Shown here: positions 39,089 through 48,985 of the stretch, one piece after another
Layout of the letters: every line of letters starts with the position of its first letter
Position numbering within the stretch: the first letter of the stretch is position 1
From: Hyphomicrobiales bacterium
Lineage (GTDB): Bacteria > Pseudomonadota > Alphaproteobacteria > Rhodospirillales > JACKKN01
Assembly: GCA_024236415.1 (NCBI GenBank)
Contig: JACKKN010000003.1
Coordinates: 186,001 to 250,000, forward strand
Direction: 5' to 3'
Length of the DNA stretch: 64,000 nt
Program-made: the position numbers and the translations under genes
The notes under the pieces: model-generated
Told to the model about the DNA's origin: nothing
Databases searched by the model: none
What the model saw: only the letters and a program-made list of their open reading frames with translations

Positions 39089-39541
39089 GTGGTGCGGCAA
39101 TCGACCCTCGTGTTCCTGGCGCTGGCGGGCCTGCTCAGCCTGGCCCTGTTCGCCGTCAAGTACCAGTACCAGGACCTGGAGCAGGAGCTGGCGGCCCTGC
39201 ACCGCGACATCCGCGACGAGACCCGCGAGGCCCACGTGCTGCGTGCCGAGTGGGCCAACCTGAACGAGCCGGCGCGCCTGCGCCAGCTCGCCGGCCAGTA
39301 CCTGGGCATGGAGGAGGTGACCCCGGCCCAGGTGGTGCAGGCTGGCGACGTGGCCACCCTGGTGCTGCAGGAGCGGCCCGACCTGGCGCGCAAGCCCGGC
39401 GTCGGCCACGCCCGCCCGGCGCCGGCCCCCGCTGTCCGGAAGCCCACCACCCGGGCCCCCACCACCCAGGCCCCGGCCGCGCCGCCGCGCATGTCCATCG
39501 CCGACATCGAGCGGCTGCTGTCCAAGGAGTCGGGCCGATGA
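39089..39541 (+). CDS. ftsL: Cell division protein FtsL
   Basis: A 150-residue bitopic protein with a GTG start: one membrane helix (about 6-22) followed by a coiled coil (YQYQDLEQELAALHRDIRDETREAHVLRAEWA). It pairs with FtsB and FtsQ in the divisome. The C-terminal third is Pro/Ala/Thr-rich (APAPAVRKPTTRAPTTQAPAAPP) and longer than in E. coli FtsL. It overlaps ftsI by ATGA. Confidence 0.88.
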   Translation: MVRQSTLVFLALAGLLSLALFAVKYQYQDLEQELAALHRDIRDETREAHVLRAEWANLNEPARLRQLAGQYLGMEEVTPAQVVQAGDVATLVLQERPDLARKPGVGHARPAPAPAVRKPTTRAPTTQAPAAPPRMSIADIERLLSKESGR

Positions 39542-41331
39542 GCGGCCGGGTCGCCACCCTGGCCCAGGTCTCGGCGCGCCTGCGCGCACGCGCGCCCATC
39601 CGCCTGGAGGGCAACCGCAAGCAGGCCCTGGAGACCAGCCGCAACCGCCTGCTGGTGGCCGGGGCCGTGTTCTGCCTGGCCTTCGCCGGCATCGCCCTGC
39701 GCCTGGTGGACCTGGGCCTGATCGAGCACCGGCCGGCCAGCCTGGTGGCCGGCGCCCCGGCGGCGGCCGAGGACGCGGACGTGCCCGGCGCCTTCCCGGT
39801 GCGCCGCGCCGACGTGGTCGACCGCAACGGCGTGCTGCTGGCCACCAGCCTGCCCGTGGCCTCGCTGTACGCCGACCCGGCCGAGGTCCTGGACCCGGCC
39901 GAGGTGGCCGACAAACTGAGCCGCGCCCTGCCCGACCTGGGCCGGGCCGAGGTGCTGGAGAAGCTGCGCGGCGGCGCACGCTTCGTGTGGCTGCACCGCA
40001 ACCTGACCCCCCTCCAGCAGCAGGCGGTGATCGACCTGGGCCTGCCGGGCCTGGCCTTCCGCGCCGGCGAGCAGCGGGTCTATCCCCAGGGCCGCCTGGC
40101 CGCCCATGTGGTCGGGCTGACCGACATCGACGGCCGCGGCATCGCCGGCATCGAGCAGTTCTTCCAGGAGACCCTGACCGGCGACCGCGCACCGCTGGTC
40201 CTGTCCCTGGACATGCGGGTGCAGACCATCCTGCACCAGGAGCTGGCGGCGGCCCGCCACACCTTCCGCGCCGCCGGCGCCGCCGGCCTGGTGCTGGACG
40301 CCCGCAGCGGCGAGGTCCTGGCCATGGTCTCGCTGCCCGACTACGACCCCAACCGCCCCGACGGCGTGCTGGGCGAGCGCGGCTTCAACCGGGCCGCCAA
40401 GGGCGTCTACGAGATGGGCTCCACCTTCAAGCTGTTCACCGCCGCCATGGCGCTGGACAGCGGCCGGGTCAAGCTGGACGGCGGCTATGACGCCAGCAAG
40501 CCGATCCGCGTGGCGCGCTTCACCATCACCGACTACCACCCCGAGAACCGCTGGCTGTCGGTGCCCGAGATCCTGATCCACTCGTCAAACATCGGCGCCG
40601 CCAAAATGGCCATGGACGTGGGCGGCCGGACCCAGCAGAAGTACCTGGAGCGTCTGGGCATCCTGCGCCAGGCGGCCGTCGAGCTGCCCGAGGTCGGCGT
40701 GCCGCTGGTGCCCGAGGTGTGGCGCGACGTCACCACCATGACCATCTCGTACGGCCACGGCATCGCCGTCAGCCCGCTGCAACTGGCCGCCGCCGCCACC
40801 GCCCTGGTCAACGGCGGCGTCGCCCGGGCGCCGACCCTGCTGCGCCAGGACCGGCCGCGCGCCGACGGCCACCGCGTGTTCTCGGCGGACACGTCGCGCA
40901 AGATGCGCGGCCTGATGCGCCTGGTGGTGCAGCGCGGCACCGGCAAGAACGCCGCGGTGGACGGCTACGACGTGGGCGGCAAGACGGGTACGGCGGAAAA
41001 GATCGTCGACGGCCGCTACCGCCGCGACGCCCGGGTGTCCTCGTTCCTGGGGTCGTTCCCCATGTCCGACCCGCGCTACGTGGTGCTGGCGGTGCTGGAC
41101 GAGCCCAAGGGCACCAAGCAGACCTTGAACTACGCCACCGGCGGCTGGGTCGCCGCGCCGGTGGTCGGCAACGTGGTGCGCCGCATCGCGCCGATGCTCG
41201 GTCTTCCTCCGGCCGGGGACGCGGCGACGCGGTTGGCGCGATTGCGGTCGCACCGCGACGAACGGGCGGCCGAGGCGGCGGCGGAAGGCCGCCGCACGGC
41301 CCTGCGGGGACAACGGGTTGCGGTTAACTGA
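39538..41331 (+). CDS. ftsI: Septal peptidoglycan transpeptidase FtsI (PBP3)
   Basis: A 597-residue class B penicillin-binding protein with an N-terminal cytoplasmic tail and one membrane helix (about 38-56). The dimerisation domain follows, then the transpeptidase domain with STFK (nucleophile Ser295), SSN and KTGTAEK (Lys482). It cross-links septal peptidoglycan with FtsW. Its 3' end overlaps the murE start by 14 bp. Confidence 0.95.
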   Translation: MSGRVATLAQVSARLRARAPIRLEGNRKQALETSRNRLLVAGAVFCLAFAGIALRLVDLGLIEHRPASLVAGAPAAAEDADVPGAFPVRRADVVDRNGVLLATSLPVASLYADPAEVLDPAEVADKLSRALPDLGRAEVLEKLRGGARFVWLHRNLTPLQQQAVIDLGLPGLAFRAGEQRVYPQGRLAAHVVGLTDIDGRGIAGIEQFFQETLTGDRAPLVLSLDMRVQTILHQELAAARHTFRAAGAAGLVLDARSGEVLAMVSLPDYDPNRPDGVLGERGFNRAAKGVYEMGSTFKLFTAAMALDSGRVKLDGGYDASKPIRVARFTITDYHPENRWLSVPEILIHSSNIGAAKMAMDVGGRTQQKYLERLGILRQAAVELPEVGVPLVPEVWRDVTTMTISYGHGIAVSPLQLAAAATALVNGGVARAPTLLRQDRPRADGHRVFSADTSRKMRGLMRLVVQRGTGKNAAVDGYDVGGKTGTAEKIVDGRYRRDARVSSFLGSFPMSDPRYVVLAVLDEPKGTKQTLNYATGGWVAAPVVGNVVRRIAPMLGLPPAGDAATRLARLRSHRDERAAEAAAEGRRTALRGQRVAVN

Positions 41332-42802
41332 TCTGATGGCGGGAGTGGTGGAAAAGGTGGCGCGCGGCGGAACCTTCGGCAACGTGGAGATCACCGGCCT
41401 GACCTGCGATTCGCGCCGGGTCGAGCCGGGCTTCCTGTTCGCCGCCCTGCCGGGCACCCAGACCGACGGCCGGCGCTTCATCGCCGAGGCCCTGGGCCGC
41501 GGCGCCGCCGCCGTGCTGGCGCCGCCCGGCACCCGCCTGGCCGCCGCCGAGCCCGCCGTGCCCGTGGTCACCGACGCCAACCCCCGCCGCCTGTTCGCCC
41601 TGATGGCGGCGCGCTTCTTTGGCGCCCAGCCGCGCACCGTGGCCGCCGTTACCGGCACCAACGGCAAGTCCTCGGTGGTCGCCTTCCTGCGCCAGATGTG
41701 GCAGGCCGCGGGCCAGCCGGCGGCCAGCCTGGGCACCCTGGGCCTGGTGGCGCCGGGCTTCCCAACGGGGGCCAGCCTGACCACGCCCGACCCGGTGGCC
41801 CTGCACGCCACCCTGCGCGACCTGGCCGCCGCCGGCATCGACCACGTGGCCCTGGAGGCGTCCAGCCACGGCCTGGACCAGTACCGACTGGACGGCGTGC
41901 GGGTGGGCCTGGCCGCGTTCACCAACCTGACCCGCGACCACCTGGACTACCACGGCACCCTCGAGGAGTACGCCGCCGCCAAGGCGCGCCTGTTCCGCGA
42001 CATCCTGGCCGAGGACGGGGTCGCCGTGCTGAACGCCGACAGCCGCTGGATCACCCTGTTCGCCGAGGCCTGCGGCGACCGCCGGATCATGACCTTCGGC
42101 GACGGCGGCGAGGACTTCCGCCTGATGGCCGCCGCGCCGTCGGCGGCGGGGCAGACCGTGTACCTGCAGGTGCTGGGCCGCGACGTCACCGTGGACCTGC
42201 CCATGGTCGGCGGCTTCCAGGCCATGAACGCGCTGTGCGCCTTGGCCCTGTTCACCGCCGGGGGCGGCGACGCCGACGCCGGCATCGCCGCCATGGCCGG
42301 GCTCAAGGCGGTGACCGGGCGGCTCGAGCTGGTCGCCCGCACCGCCGCCGGCGCCGCCGCCTACGTGGACTACGCCCACACCCCCGACGGCCTGAAGACG
42401 GCGCTGGAGGCCCTGCGCCCGCACACCCCGGGGCGCCTGGTGGTGGTGTTCGGCTGCGGCGGCGACCGCGACCCGGGCAAGCGGCCGCTGATGGGCGAGG
42501 CGGCGGCCCGGCTGGCCGACGAGGTCATCGTCACCGACGACAACCCGCGCACCGAGGACGCCGCCGCCATCCGCCGCGAGGTCCTGGCCGGCTGCCCCGA
42601 CGCCGCCGAGGTGGGCGGCCGGGCCGAGGCCATCCGCGCCGCCCTGGCCGGCGCCGGCGCCGGCGACGTGGTGCTGGTGGCCGGCAAGGGCCACGAGACC
42701 GGCCAGATCGTCGGCGACACCGTGCTGCCGTTCGAGGACGCGGCCGAGGTCCGTGCCGCCATCGCCGAGATGGACGGCGCGGCCGAGGAGGCGCGGACAT
42801 GA
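41318..42802 (+). CDS. murE: UDP-MurNAc-L-Ala-D-Glu:meso-DAP ligase MurE
   Basis: A 494-residue Mur ligase. The ATP loop is GTNGKSS (about 113-119), and DDNPRTED is the DNPR motif that selects meso-diaminopimelate. The start is TTG 41318, inside ftsI, giving MRLTDLMAG, a match to the usual MurE N-terminus, with GGGGA 7 nt before it; ATG 41336 would cut into this conserved stretch. It overlaps murF by ATGA. Confidence 0.95.
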   Translation: MRLTDLMAGVVEKVARGGTFGNVEITGLTCDSRRVEPGFLFAALPGTQTDGRRFIAEALGRGAAAVLAPPGTRLAAAEPAVPVVTDANPRRLFALMAARFFGAQPRTVAAVTGTNGKSSVVAFLRQMWQAAGQPAASLGTLGLVAPGFPTGASLTTPDPVALHATLRDLAAAGIDHVALEASSHGLDQYRLDGVRVGLAAFTNLTRDHLDYHGTLEEYAAAKARLFRDILAEDGVAVLNADSRWITLFAEACGDRRIMTFGDGGEDFRLMAAAPSAAGQTVYLQVLGRDVTVDLPMVGGFQAMNALCALALFTAGGGDADAGIAAMAGLKAVTGRLELVARTAAGAAAYVDYAHTPDGLKTALEALRPHTPGRLVVVFGCGGDRDPGKRPLMGEAAARLADEVIVTDDNPRTEDAAAIRREVLAGCPDAAEVGGRAEAIRAALAGAGAGDVVLVAGKGHETGQIVGDTVLPFEDAAEVRAAIAEMDGAAEEART

Positions 42803-44244
42803 CCCCGGTCACCGGCGCCCCCCTGTGGACCGCCGAGGAGGCGGCCGCGGCCACCGGCGGCACCGCCACCGGGGTCTGGGTGGCCGCCGGCATGTCCATC
42901 GATTCCCGCACCCTGGAGCCCGGCGACCTGTTCGTGGCCCTGGAAGGGCCCAACCACGACGGTCACGACTATGTGGCCGCGGCGCTGCAGTTGGGCGCCG
43001 CCGCCGCCCTGGTGGCGCGCCGGCCCGACGGCCTGGCCGCCGACGCGCCGCTGCTGATCGTGCCCGACACCCTGCAGGCCTTGCGCGACCTGGCCCGGGC
43101 GGCGCGGGCGCGCAGCCGGGCCCGGGTCATCGCCGTCACCGGCAGCGTCGGCAAGACCGGCACCAAGGAGGCCCTGCGCACGGTGCTGGCGGCCCAGGAC
43201 CGGACCCACGCCAACGTCGGCAGCCTGAACAATCACTGGGGCCTGCCGCTGAGCCTGGCGCGCCTGCCCGAGGACGCCGCCTACGCGGTGTTCGAGATGG
43301 GCATGAACCACCCCGGCGAGATCGTGCCGCTGAGCCGCCTGGCGCGGCCGCACATCGCCCTGGTGACCACGGTGGCCGCCGTGCACAGTGCCCACTTCAC
43401 CTCGGTCGAGCAGATCGCCGACGCCAAGGCCGAGGTCTTCGCCGGCATCGAGCCCGGCGGCGCCGCCGTGCTGAACCGCGACAACCCGTTCTTCGACCGC
43501 CTGCGCGCCGCCGGCCGCGCCCGCGGCATCGCCTGCTTCACCGGCTTCGGCGAATCCGCGGACGCCGACGTGCGCCTGGTGCGGGCGGTGGCCGACGCCG
43601 CCGGGTCGGACGTGACCGCCCGCCTGGGCGACACCACCCTGGACTACCGGGTCAACATCCCCGGCCGGCACTGGGTCATCAACAGCCTGGCCGTGCTGGC
43701 CACCGCCGGCGCCGCCGGCGCCGACGTGGCCGCGGCGGCCCGGGCCATGGCCCTGGTGGCGGCGCCCCGGGGCCGCGGCAACCGCCACCGGGTCGAGATC
43801 GACGGCGGCGCCTTCGACCTGATCGACGAGAGCTACAACGCCAGCCCCACCTCCATGGCCGCCGCCCTGGCCGTGCTGGGCGATTCCCAGGTCGGCGACG
43901 GCGGGCGGCGCATCGCCGTGCTGGGCGACATGCTGGAACTGGGCGACGCCGCGGCCCAGCGCCACGCCGAGCTGCTGGCCCCGGTGGCCGCCGCAGGCAT
44001 CGACCTGGTGTACACCGCCGGGCCGGCCATGGCGCACCTGTGGGACCGCCTGCCCCGGGGCCTGCGCGGCGGCCACGCCGTCGACAGCGCCGCCCTGGCG
44101 CCCCTGGTCGCCGCCGCCGTGGGCGCCGGCGACGTGGTCATGGTCAAGGGCTCGGCCGGCAGCCGCACGGGCCTGGTGGTGCGCGCCCTGCTGGCCCTGG
44201 CCGTCGACGCCGAGCCGGCGCCGCGCGCGGCGAACGGGGGGTAG
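42799..44244 (+). CDS. murF: UDP-MurNAc-tripeptide:D-Ala-D-Ala ligase MurF
   Basis: A 481-residue Mur ligase adding D-Ala-D-Ala. VTGSVGKTGTKEAL is the ATP loop, NNHWGLPLSL and EMGMNHPGEI are family blocks, and DESYNASPTSM is in the C-terminal domain. Start and end junctions (ATGA with murE, 5 bp before mraY) fit the operon. Confidence 0.95.
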   Translation: MTPVTGAPLWTAEEAAAATGGTATGVWVAAGMSIDSRTLEPGDLFVALEGPNHDGHDYVAAALQLGAAAALVARRPDGLAADAPLLIVPDTLQALRDLARAARARSRARVIAVTGSVGKTGTKEALRTVLAAQDRTHANVGSLNNHWGLPLSLARLPEDAAYAVFEMGMNHPGEIVPLSRLARPHIALVTTVAAVHSAHFTSVEQIADAKAEVFAGIEPGGAAVLNRDNPFFDRLRAAGRARGIACFTGFGESADADVRLVRAVADAAGSDVTARLGDTTLDYRVNIPGRHWVINSLAVLATAGAAGADVAAAARAMALVAAPRGRGNRHRVEIDGGAFDLIDESYNASPTSMAAALAVLGDSQVGDGGRRIAVLGDMLELGDAAAQRHAELLAPVAAAGIDLVYTAGPAMAHLWDRLPRGLRGGHAVDSAALAPLVAAAVGAGDVVMVKGSAGSRTGLVVRALLALAVDAEPAPRAANGG

Positions 44245-44249
44245 GGGCC

Positions 44250-45338
44250 ATGCTGTACCACCTGCTCGTGCCGCTCGCCGACCAGTTCCCGGTGCTGAAC
44301 GTGTTCCGCTACCTGACCTTCCGCACCGGCGGCGCGGTCATGACGGCGCTGCTGATCAGCTTCATCATCGGCCCGGCCCTGATCCGCACCCTGCGCGCGC
44401 GCCAGACCGCGGGCCAGCCGATCCGCGACGACGGGCCGGAATCCCACCTGCTGTCCAAGAAGGGCACGCCCACCATGGGCGGGTTCCTGATCCTGATCGC
44501 CCTGGCCGCCGCCACCCTGCTGTGGGCCGACCTGACCAACGGCTACGTCTGGGCCGCCCTGGGGGTGACCACGGCCTATGGCGTGATCGGGTTCCTGGAC
44601 GACTACCGCAAGGTCACCCGGCGCAGCTCGGCCGGCCTGCCGGGCAAGCTGAAGCTGCTGTTGCAGGTCGTCACCGCCCTGGCCGCCGCCATCTGGATCA
44701 GCCGCCTGCTGCCCGATCCCCTGGCCACCACCCTGGCGGTGCCGTTCTTCAAGAACCTGCTGCTCGACCTGGGCTGGTTCTTCGCCGTGTTCGCCGTGTT
44801 CGTCATGGTCGGCGCGTCCAACGCCGTCAACCTGACCGACGGCCTGGACGGCCTGGCCATCGTGCCGGTGATGATCGCCGCCAGCGTGTTCCTGCTGATC
44901 TCGTACCTGGTCGGCAACGCCGTGTTCTCGGGCTACCTGCAACTGCATTCGGTGCCCGGCAGCGGCGAGCTGACCGTGTTCTGCGGCGCCCTGGTGGGCG
45001 GCGGGCTGGGCTTCCTGTGGTTCAACGCCCCGCCGGCGCGCGTGTTCATGGGCGACACCGGCTCGCTGTCCCTGGGCGGCGCCCTGGGCGCGGTCAGCGT
45101 CATCGTCAAGCACGAGCTGGTGCTGGCCATCGTCGGCGGCCTGTTCGTGCTGGAGACGGTGTCGGTGATCGTGCAGGTGATCTCGTTCAAGCTGACCGGC
45201 AAGCGGGTGTTCCGCATGGCCCCCCTGCACCACCACTTCGAGAAGAAGGGCTGGGCCGAGCCGACCATCGTGATCCGGTTCTGGATCATCGCCACCATCC
45301 TGGCCCTGGCCGGGCTGTCGACCCTGAAGCTGCGGTGA
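44250..45338 (+). CDS. mraY: Phospho-MurNAc-pentapeptide transferase MraY
   Basis: A 362-residue membrane enzyme with about ten helices, making lipid I. Motifs GTPTMGG, FLDDYRK (catalytic Asp pair), NLTDGLDGLA and FMGDTGSL, and the MAPLHHHFEKKGW end are all present. It acts at the inner membrane before MurG. Confidence 0.97.
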   Translation: MLYHLLVPLADQFPVLNVFRYLTFRTGGAVMTALLISFIIGPALIRTLRARQTAGQPIRDDGPESHLLSKKGTPTMGGFLILIALAAATLLWADLTNGYVWAALGVTTAYGVIGFLDDYRKVTRRSSAGLPGKLKLLLQVVTALAAAIWISRLLPDPLATTLAVPFFKNLLLDLGWFFAVFAVFVMVGASNAVNLTDGLDGLAIVPVMIAASVFLLISYLVGNAVFSGYLQLHSVPGSGELTVFCGALVGGGLGFLWFNAPPARVFMGDTGSLSLGGALGAVSVIVKHELVLAIVGGLFVLETVSVIVQVISFKLTGKRVFRMAPLHHHFEKKGWAEPTIVIRFWIIATILALAGLSTLKLR

Positions 45339-45345
45339 GGGCAGG

Positions 45346-46734
45346 ATGATGATTCCCATGCCCTTCCTCGCCAATCAGACCGTGGCCGTGTTCGGCCTCG
45401 GCCGTACCGGACGTGCCGCCGCCCATGCCCTGCGCGCCAGCGGCGCCAGGGTCCTCGCCTGGGACGACTCGCAAGCCGCCCGCGAGGCGGCGGCGGCCGA
45501 CCACATTCCGCTGACCGACCTCTACGACCGCGACTGGACCGGGGTGCGGTCGCTGGTGCTCAGCCCCGGCGTGCCGCTGGACCATCCGGTGACCCATCCG
45601 GTGGTGGCCCTGGCCCGCGGCGGCGGCTGCGAGGTGCTCAGCGACATCGAGCTGCTGTACCGCGCCCGGCCCGACGCCGCCTTCGTCGGCATCACCGGCA
45701 CCAACGGCAAGTCCACCACCACCGCCCTGGTGGCCCACCTGCTGGACGCCGCCGGGCAGCGGGTCGAAGTGGGCGGCAACCTGGGCCGCCCGGTGCTGGA
45801 CTTCGAGCCCCTGGGCCGCGGCCAGTTCTACGTGCTGGAGATGTCGTCCTACCAGCTCGACCTGAGCCTGAGCCTGACCTTCCGCATCGCCGTCTTGCTG
45901 AACATCAGCCCCGACCACCTGGACCGCCACGGCGGCATGGACGGCTACGTGGCGGCCAAGAAGCGCCTGTTCCACGGCCAGGGCGCGGACGCCACCGCCA
46001 TCGTCGGCATCGACGATGCGCGCAGCCGCGCCCTGTTCGACGCGCTGCGCGCCGCCGGCCCCATGCGCGCCGTGCCGGTCTCGGGCAACGGCGCCGCGCC
46101 GGGCGGGGTCTATGCCCTGGACGGCCGCCTGGTGGACGACCTGGACGGCGCCGCCCGCGCCGTGGCCGATCTGGCCGACCTCGGGACCCTGCGCGGCGCC
46201 CACAACCACCAGAACGCCGCCGCCGCCTACGCCGCCGCCCGCGCCGCCGGCCTGGAGCCCGACGAGATCGCCGCCGCCCTGGCCACCTTCCCCGGCCTGG
46301 CCCACCGCCAGGAGCTGGTGGGCGAGGTGGACGGCGTCGCCTTCGTCAACGATTCCAAGGCCACCAACCCCGACGCCGCGGCCAAGGCCCTGGCCAGCTA
46401 CGACGCCATCTACTGGATCGCCGGCGGCCGGCCCAAGGACGAGGTCCTGGGCGACCTGGCCGGGCGCCTGCGCCACGTGCGCGCCGCCTTCCTGATCGGC
46501 GAGGCGGCGCCGGCCTTCGCCGCCGGCCTGGCCGGCCACGTGCCGGCCCAGGTCTGCGGCACCCTGGAGGCCGCCGTGGCCGCCGCCTTCGCCCGCGCCC
46601 GGCGCGACCGGCGCGGCCATCCGGTGGTGCTGCTGTCGCCGGCCTGCGCGTCGTTCGACCAGTTCACCGACTTCGAGGCCCGCGGCGAGGCGTTCCGCGC
46701 CGCCGTCGAATCCCTGGCGGAGGAGCTGCCATGA
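45346..46734 (+). CDS. murD: UDP-MurNAc-L-Ala:D-Glu ligase MurD
   Basis: A 462-residue Mur ligase. FGLGRTGRAA near the start is the nucleotide or uridine site, GITGTNGKSTTTAL the ATP loop, EMSSYQLD and NISPDHLDRHG are central, and NDSKATNPDA near the C-terminal domain. ATG codons at 45346, 45349 and 45358 compete; the first is used here. It overlaps ftsW by ATGA. Confidence 0.95.
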   Translation: MMIPMPFLANQTVAVFGLGRTGRAAAHALRASGARVLAWDDSQAAREAAAADHIPLTDLYDRDWTGVRSLVLSPGVPLDHPVTHPVVALARGGGCEVLSDIELLYRARPDAAFVGITGTNGKSTTTALVAHLLDAAGQRVEVGGNLGRPVLDFEPLGRGQFYVLEMSSYQLDLSLSLTFRIAVLLNISPDHLDRHGGMDGYVAAKKRLFHGQGADATAIVGIDDARSRALFDALRAAGPMRAVPVSGNGAAPGGVYALDGRLVDDLDGAARAVADLADLGTLRGAHNHQNAAAAYAAARAAGLEPDEIAAALATFPGLAHRQELVGEVDGVAFVNDSKATNPDAAAKALASYDAIYWIAGGRPKDEVLGDLAGRLRHVRAAFLIGEAAPAFAAGLAGHVPAQVCGTLEAAVAAAFARARRDRRGHPVVLLSPACASFDQFTDFEARGEAFRAAVESLAEELP

Positions 46735-47852
46735 GCGCCGGCTTCCCGCGCACCGATACCAGCCTGATCGGCCGCTGGTGGTGGACCGTGGACCGCTGGA
46801 CCCTGGCCGCCCTCTTTACCCTGGCCGCCTGCGGCGCGGTGCTGACCCTGGCCGCCTCGCCGGCGGTCGCCGAGCGGGTGGGCCTGGACACCTTCCATTT
46901 CGTCATCCGCCAGTTCCTGTACCTGCCCCTGGCGGTGGTGGTGATCTTCGCCGTGTCGCTGCTGTCGTTGCGCGGGGTGCGGCGGGCGGCGGTGATCTGC
47001 CTGGGCGGCGCCGTGCTGGGCATGGTCCTGGCGCTGCTGTTCGGGCCCGAGATCAAGGGCGCCACCCGCTGGATCCAGCTGGGCGGCCTGTCGCTGCAGC
47101 CGTCCGAGTTCGTCAAGCCGGCCTTCGCCGTGGTCGCCGCCTGGATGTTCACCGAATGGCGCGCCGGCAGCGGCATCCCCGGCCACGCCATCGCCACCGC
47201 CCTGTTCCTGTTCGTGGCGGCGCTGCTGCTGCTGCAGCCGGACATCGGCATGACCCTGGTGGTGGGCGCCATCTGGGGGGTCGAGTTCTTCCTCGCCGGC
47301 CTGCCGCTGGTGTTCGTGTTCGCGGTCGGCCTGGTGTTCCTGGGCGGGGTGGTGGGCGCCTACTTCACCTTCGACCACGTGCACGCCCGGGTCGACGCCT
47401 TCCTGAACCCGGCCAGCGGCGAGAACTACCAGGTCGAGCGCGCCCTGGAGGCGTTCCGCAACGGCGGCCTGCTGGGCACCGGGCCCGGCGAGGGCCAGGT
47501 CAAGGAGGTCCTGCCCGACGCCCATTCCGACTTCATCTTCGCCGTCGCCGGCGAGGAGTTCGGCGTGATCGCCTGCCTGCTGCTGGTGGCCCTGTTCGCC
47601 TTCGTGGTGCTGCGCGGGTTCTCGCGGGTGCTGAAGGACGACAACCTGTTCGTGCTGCTGGCGGTGGCCGGGCTGCTGGTGCAGTTCGGCCTGCAGGCCA
47701 TGATCAACATGGCCTCGACCCTGCGCCTGATGCCGCCCAAGGGCATGACTCTGCCGTTCGTGTCCTACGGCGGCTCGTCGACCATCGCGCTGGCCTTCGC
47801 CATGGGTATCGTCCTGGCCCTGACCCGCGAGCGCCCGGGAGGTGCCGAATGA
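46731..47852 (+). CDS. ftsW: Septal peptidoglycan glycosyltransferase FtsW
   Basis: A 373-residue SEDS polymerase with about ten helices. RWIQLGGLSLQPSEFVKPAF, GENYQVERALEAFRNGGLLGTGPGEG and LPFVSYGGSSTIAL are signature blocks; the catalytic Asp lies in the large extracellular loop. It partners with FtsI. It overlaps murD and murG by ATGA. Confidence 0.95.
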   Translation: MSAGFPRTDTSLIGRWWWTVDRWTLAALFTLAACGAVLTLAASPAVAERVGLDTFHFVIRQFLYLPLAVVVIFAVSLLSLRGVRRAAVICLGGAVLGMVLALLFGPEIKGATRWIQLGGLSLQPSEFVKPAFAVVAAWMFTEWRAGSGIPGHAIATALFLFVAALLLLQPDIGMTLVVGAIWGVEFFLAGLPLVFVFAVGLVFLGGVVGAYFTFDHVHARVDAFLNPASGENYQVERALEAFRNGGLLGTGPGEGQVKEVLPDAHSDFIFAVAGEEFGVIACLLLVALFAFVVLRGFSRVLKDDNLFVLLAVAGLLVQFGLQAMINMASTLRLMPPKGMTLPFVSYGGSSTIALAFAMGIVLALTRERPGGAE

Positions 47853-48985
47853 GCCCGCGCCTGATCGCCCTGGCCGCCGGCGGCACCGGCGGGCACGTGT
47901 TCCCGGCCGAGGCCCTGGCCGCCGAGCTGGCCGCCCGCGGCCACCGCCTGGCCCTGGTCACCGACGCCCGCGGCGGCGCCTACAAGGGCGTGCTGGGCGG
48001 CCTGGAAACCCACCACATCCGCGCCGGCGCCGTGGCCGGGCGCTCGGTGGTGGGGCGGGTCGAGAGCATGGTCGAGCTGGCCATCGGCACCTGGCAGGCC
48101 CTGGGCCTGCTGAAGCGCCTGGACCCGGCCGCCGTGGTCGGCTTCGGCGGCTATCCCTCGGTGCCCACCATGCTGGCCGCCGTGCGCCGCGGCTGCCGCA
48201 CCGTGGTCCACGAGCAGAACGCCATCCTGGGCCGGGCCAACCGCCTGCTGGCCGGCCGGGTGGCGCGCATCGCCACCTCCTTCGCCCAGGTCACCGGCCC
48301 CGGCGGCACCGCCCTGGACGGCGCCGCGACCCTGGTGCACACCGGCATGCCGGTGCGCCCGGCCATTACCGCCCTGGCCGGCCGGGCCTACCTGCCGCCG
48401 GCCGGCGACGGGCCGGTCAACCTGCTGGTGCTGGGCGGCAGCCAGGGCGCGCGGGTGCTCAGCGACGTGGTGCCCGAGGCCCTGCGGCGCCTGGACCGCG
48501 GCCTGCTGGACCGCCTGCGCCTGGCGCAGCAGTGCCGGCCCGAGGACCTGGACCGGGTGCGCGCCGCCTATGGCGCCCTGGGCCTGGACGCCGACCTGGC
48601 GCCGTTCTTCGACGACGTGCCCGACCGCCTGGCGGCGGCGCACCTGGTGATCTGCCGTTCCGGCGCCTCGACGGTGGCCGAGACCACGGCCCTGGGCCGG
48701 CCGGCCATCCTGGTGCCCTATCCCCATGCCGCCGACGACCACCAGGCCGCCAACGCCGCCGCCGTGGCCGCGGCCGGCGGCGGCTGGATGATGCGCCAGG
48801 ACCGCTTCACGCCCGAGACCCTGGCCGCCTGCCTGTCCGACGTGCTGGCCGAGCCGGCGCGCCTGCAGGCCGCGGCCGACGCCGCCCGCGCCTTCGGCCG
48901 GCCCGACGCGGCGGCCCGCCTGGCCGACCTGGTGGAGCGGCTGATGGGCGCCAACGGCGGGCGCGAGGGGAGGGCCGCGGCATGA
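47849..48985 (+). CDS. murG: MurG, lipid II-forming GlcNAc transferase
   Basis: A 378-residue GT28 enzyme at the inner leaflet. AAGGTGGHVFPAEALA is the N-terminal G-loop, VVGFGGYPSVPTML and HEQNAILGRANR are acceptor-side blocks, and VLGGSQGARVLSDVVP and CRSGASTVAETTALGRPAILVPYPHAADDHQ form the UDP-GlcNAc site. It converts lipid I to lipid II. Confidence 0.96.
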   Translation: MSPRLIALAAGGTGGHVFPAEALAAELAARGHRLALVTDARGGAYKGVLGGLETHHIRAGAVAGRSVVGRVESMVELAIGTWQALGLLKRLDPAAVVGFGGYPSVPTMLAAVRRGCRTVVHEQNAILGRANRLLAGRVARIATSFAQVTGPGGTALDGAATLVHTGMPVRPAITALAGRAYLPPAGDGPVNLLVLGGSQGARVLSDVVPEALRRLDRGLLDRLRLAQQCRPEDLDRVRAAYGALGLDADLAPFFDDVPDRLAAAHLVICRSGASTVAETTALGRPAILVPYPHAADDHQAANAAAVAAAGGGWMMRQDRFTPETLAACLSDVLAEPARLQAAADAARAFGRPDAAARLADLVERLMGANGGREGRAAA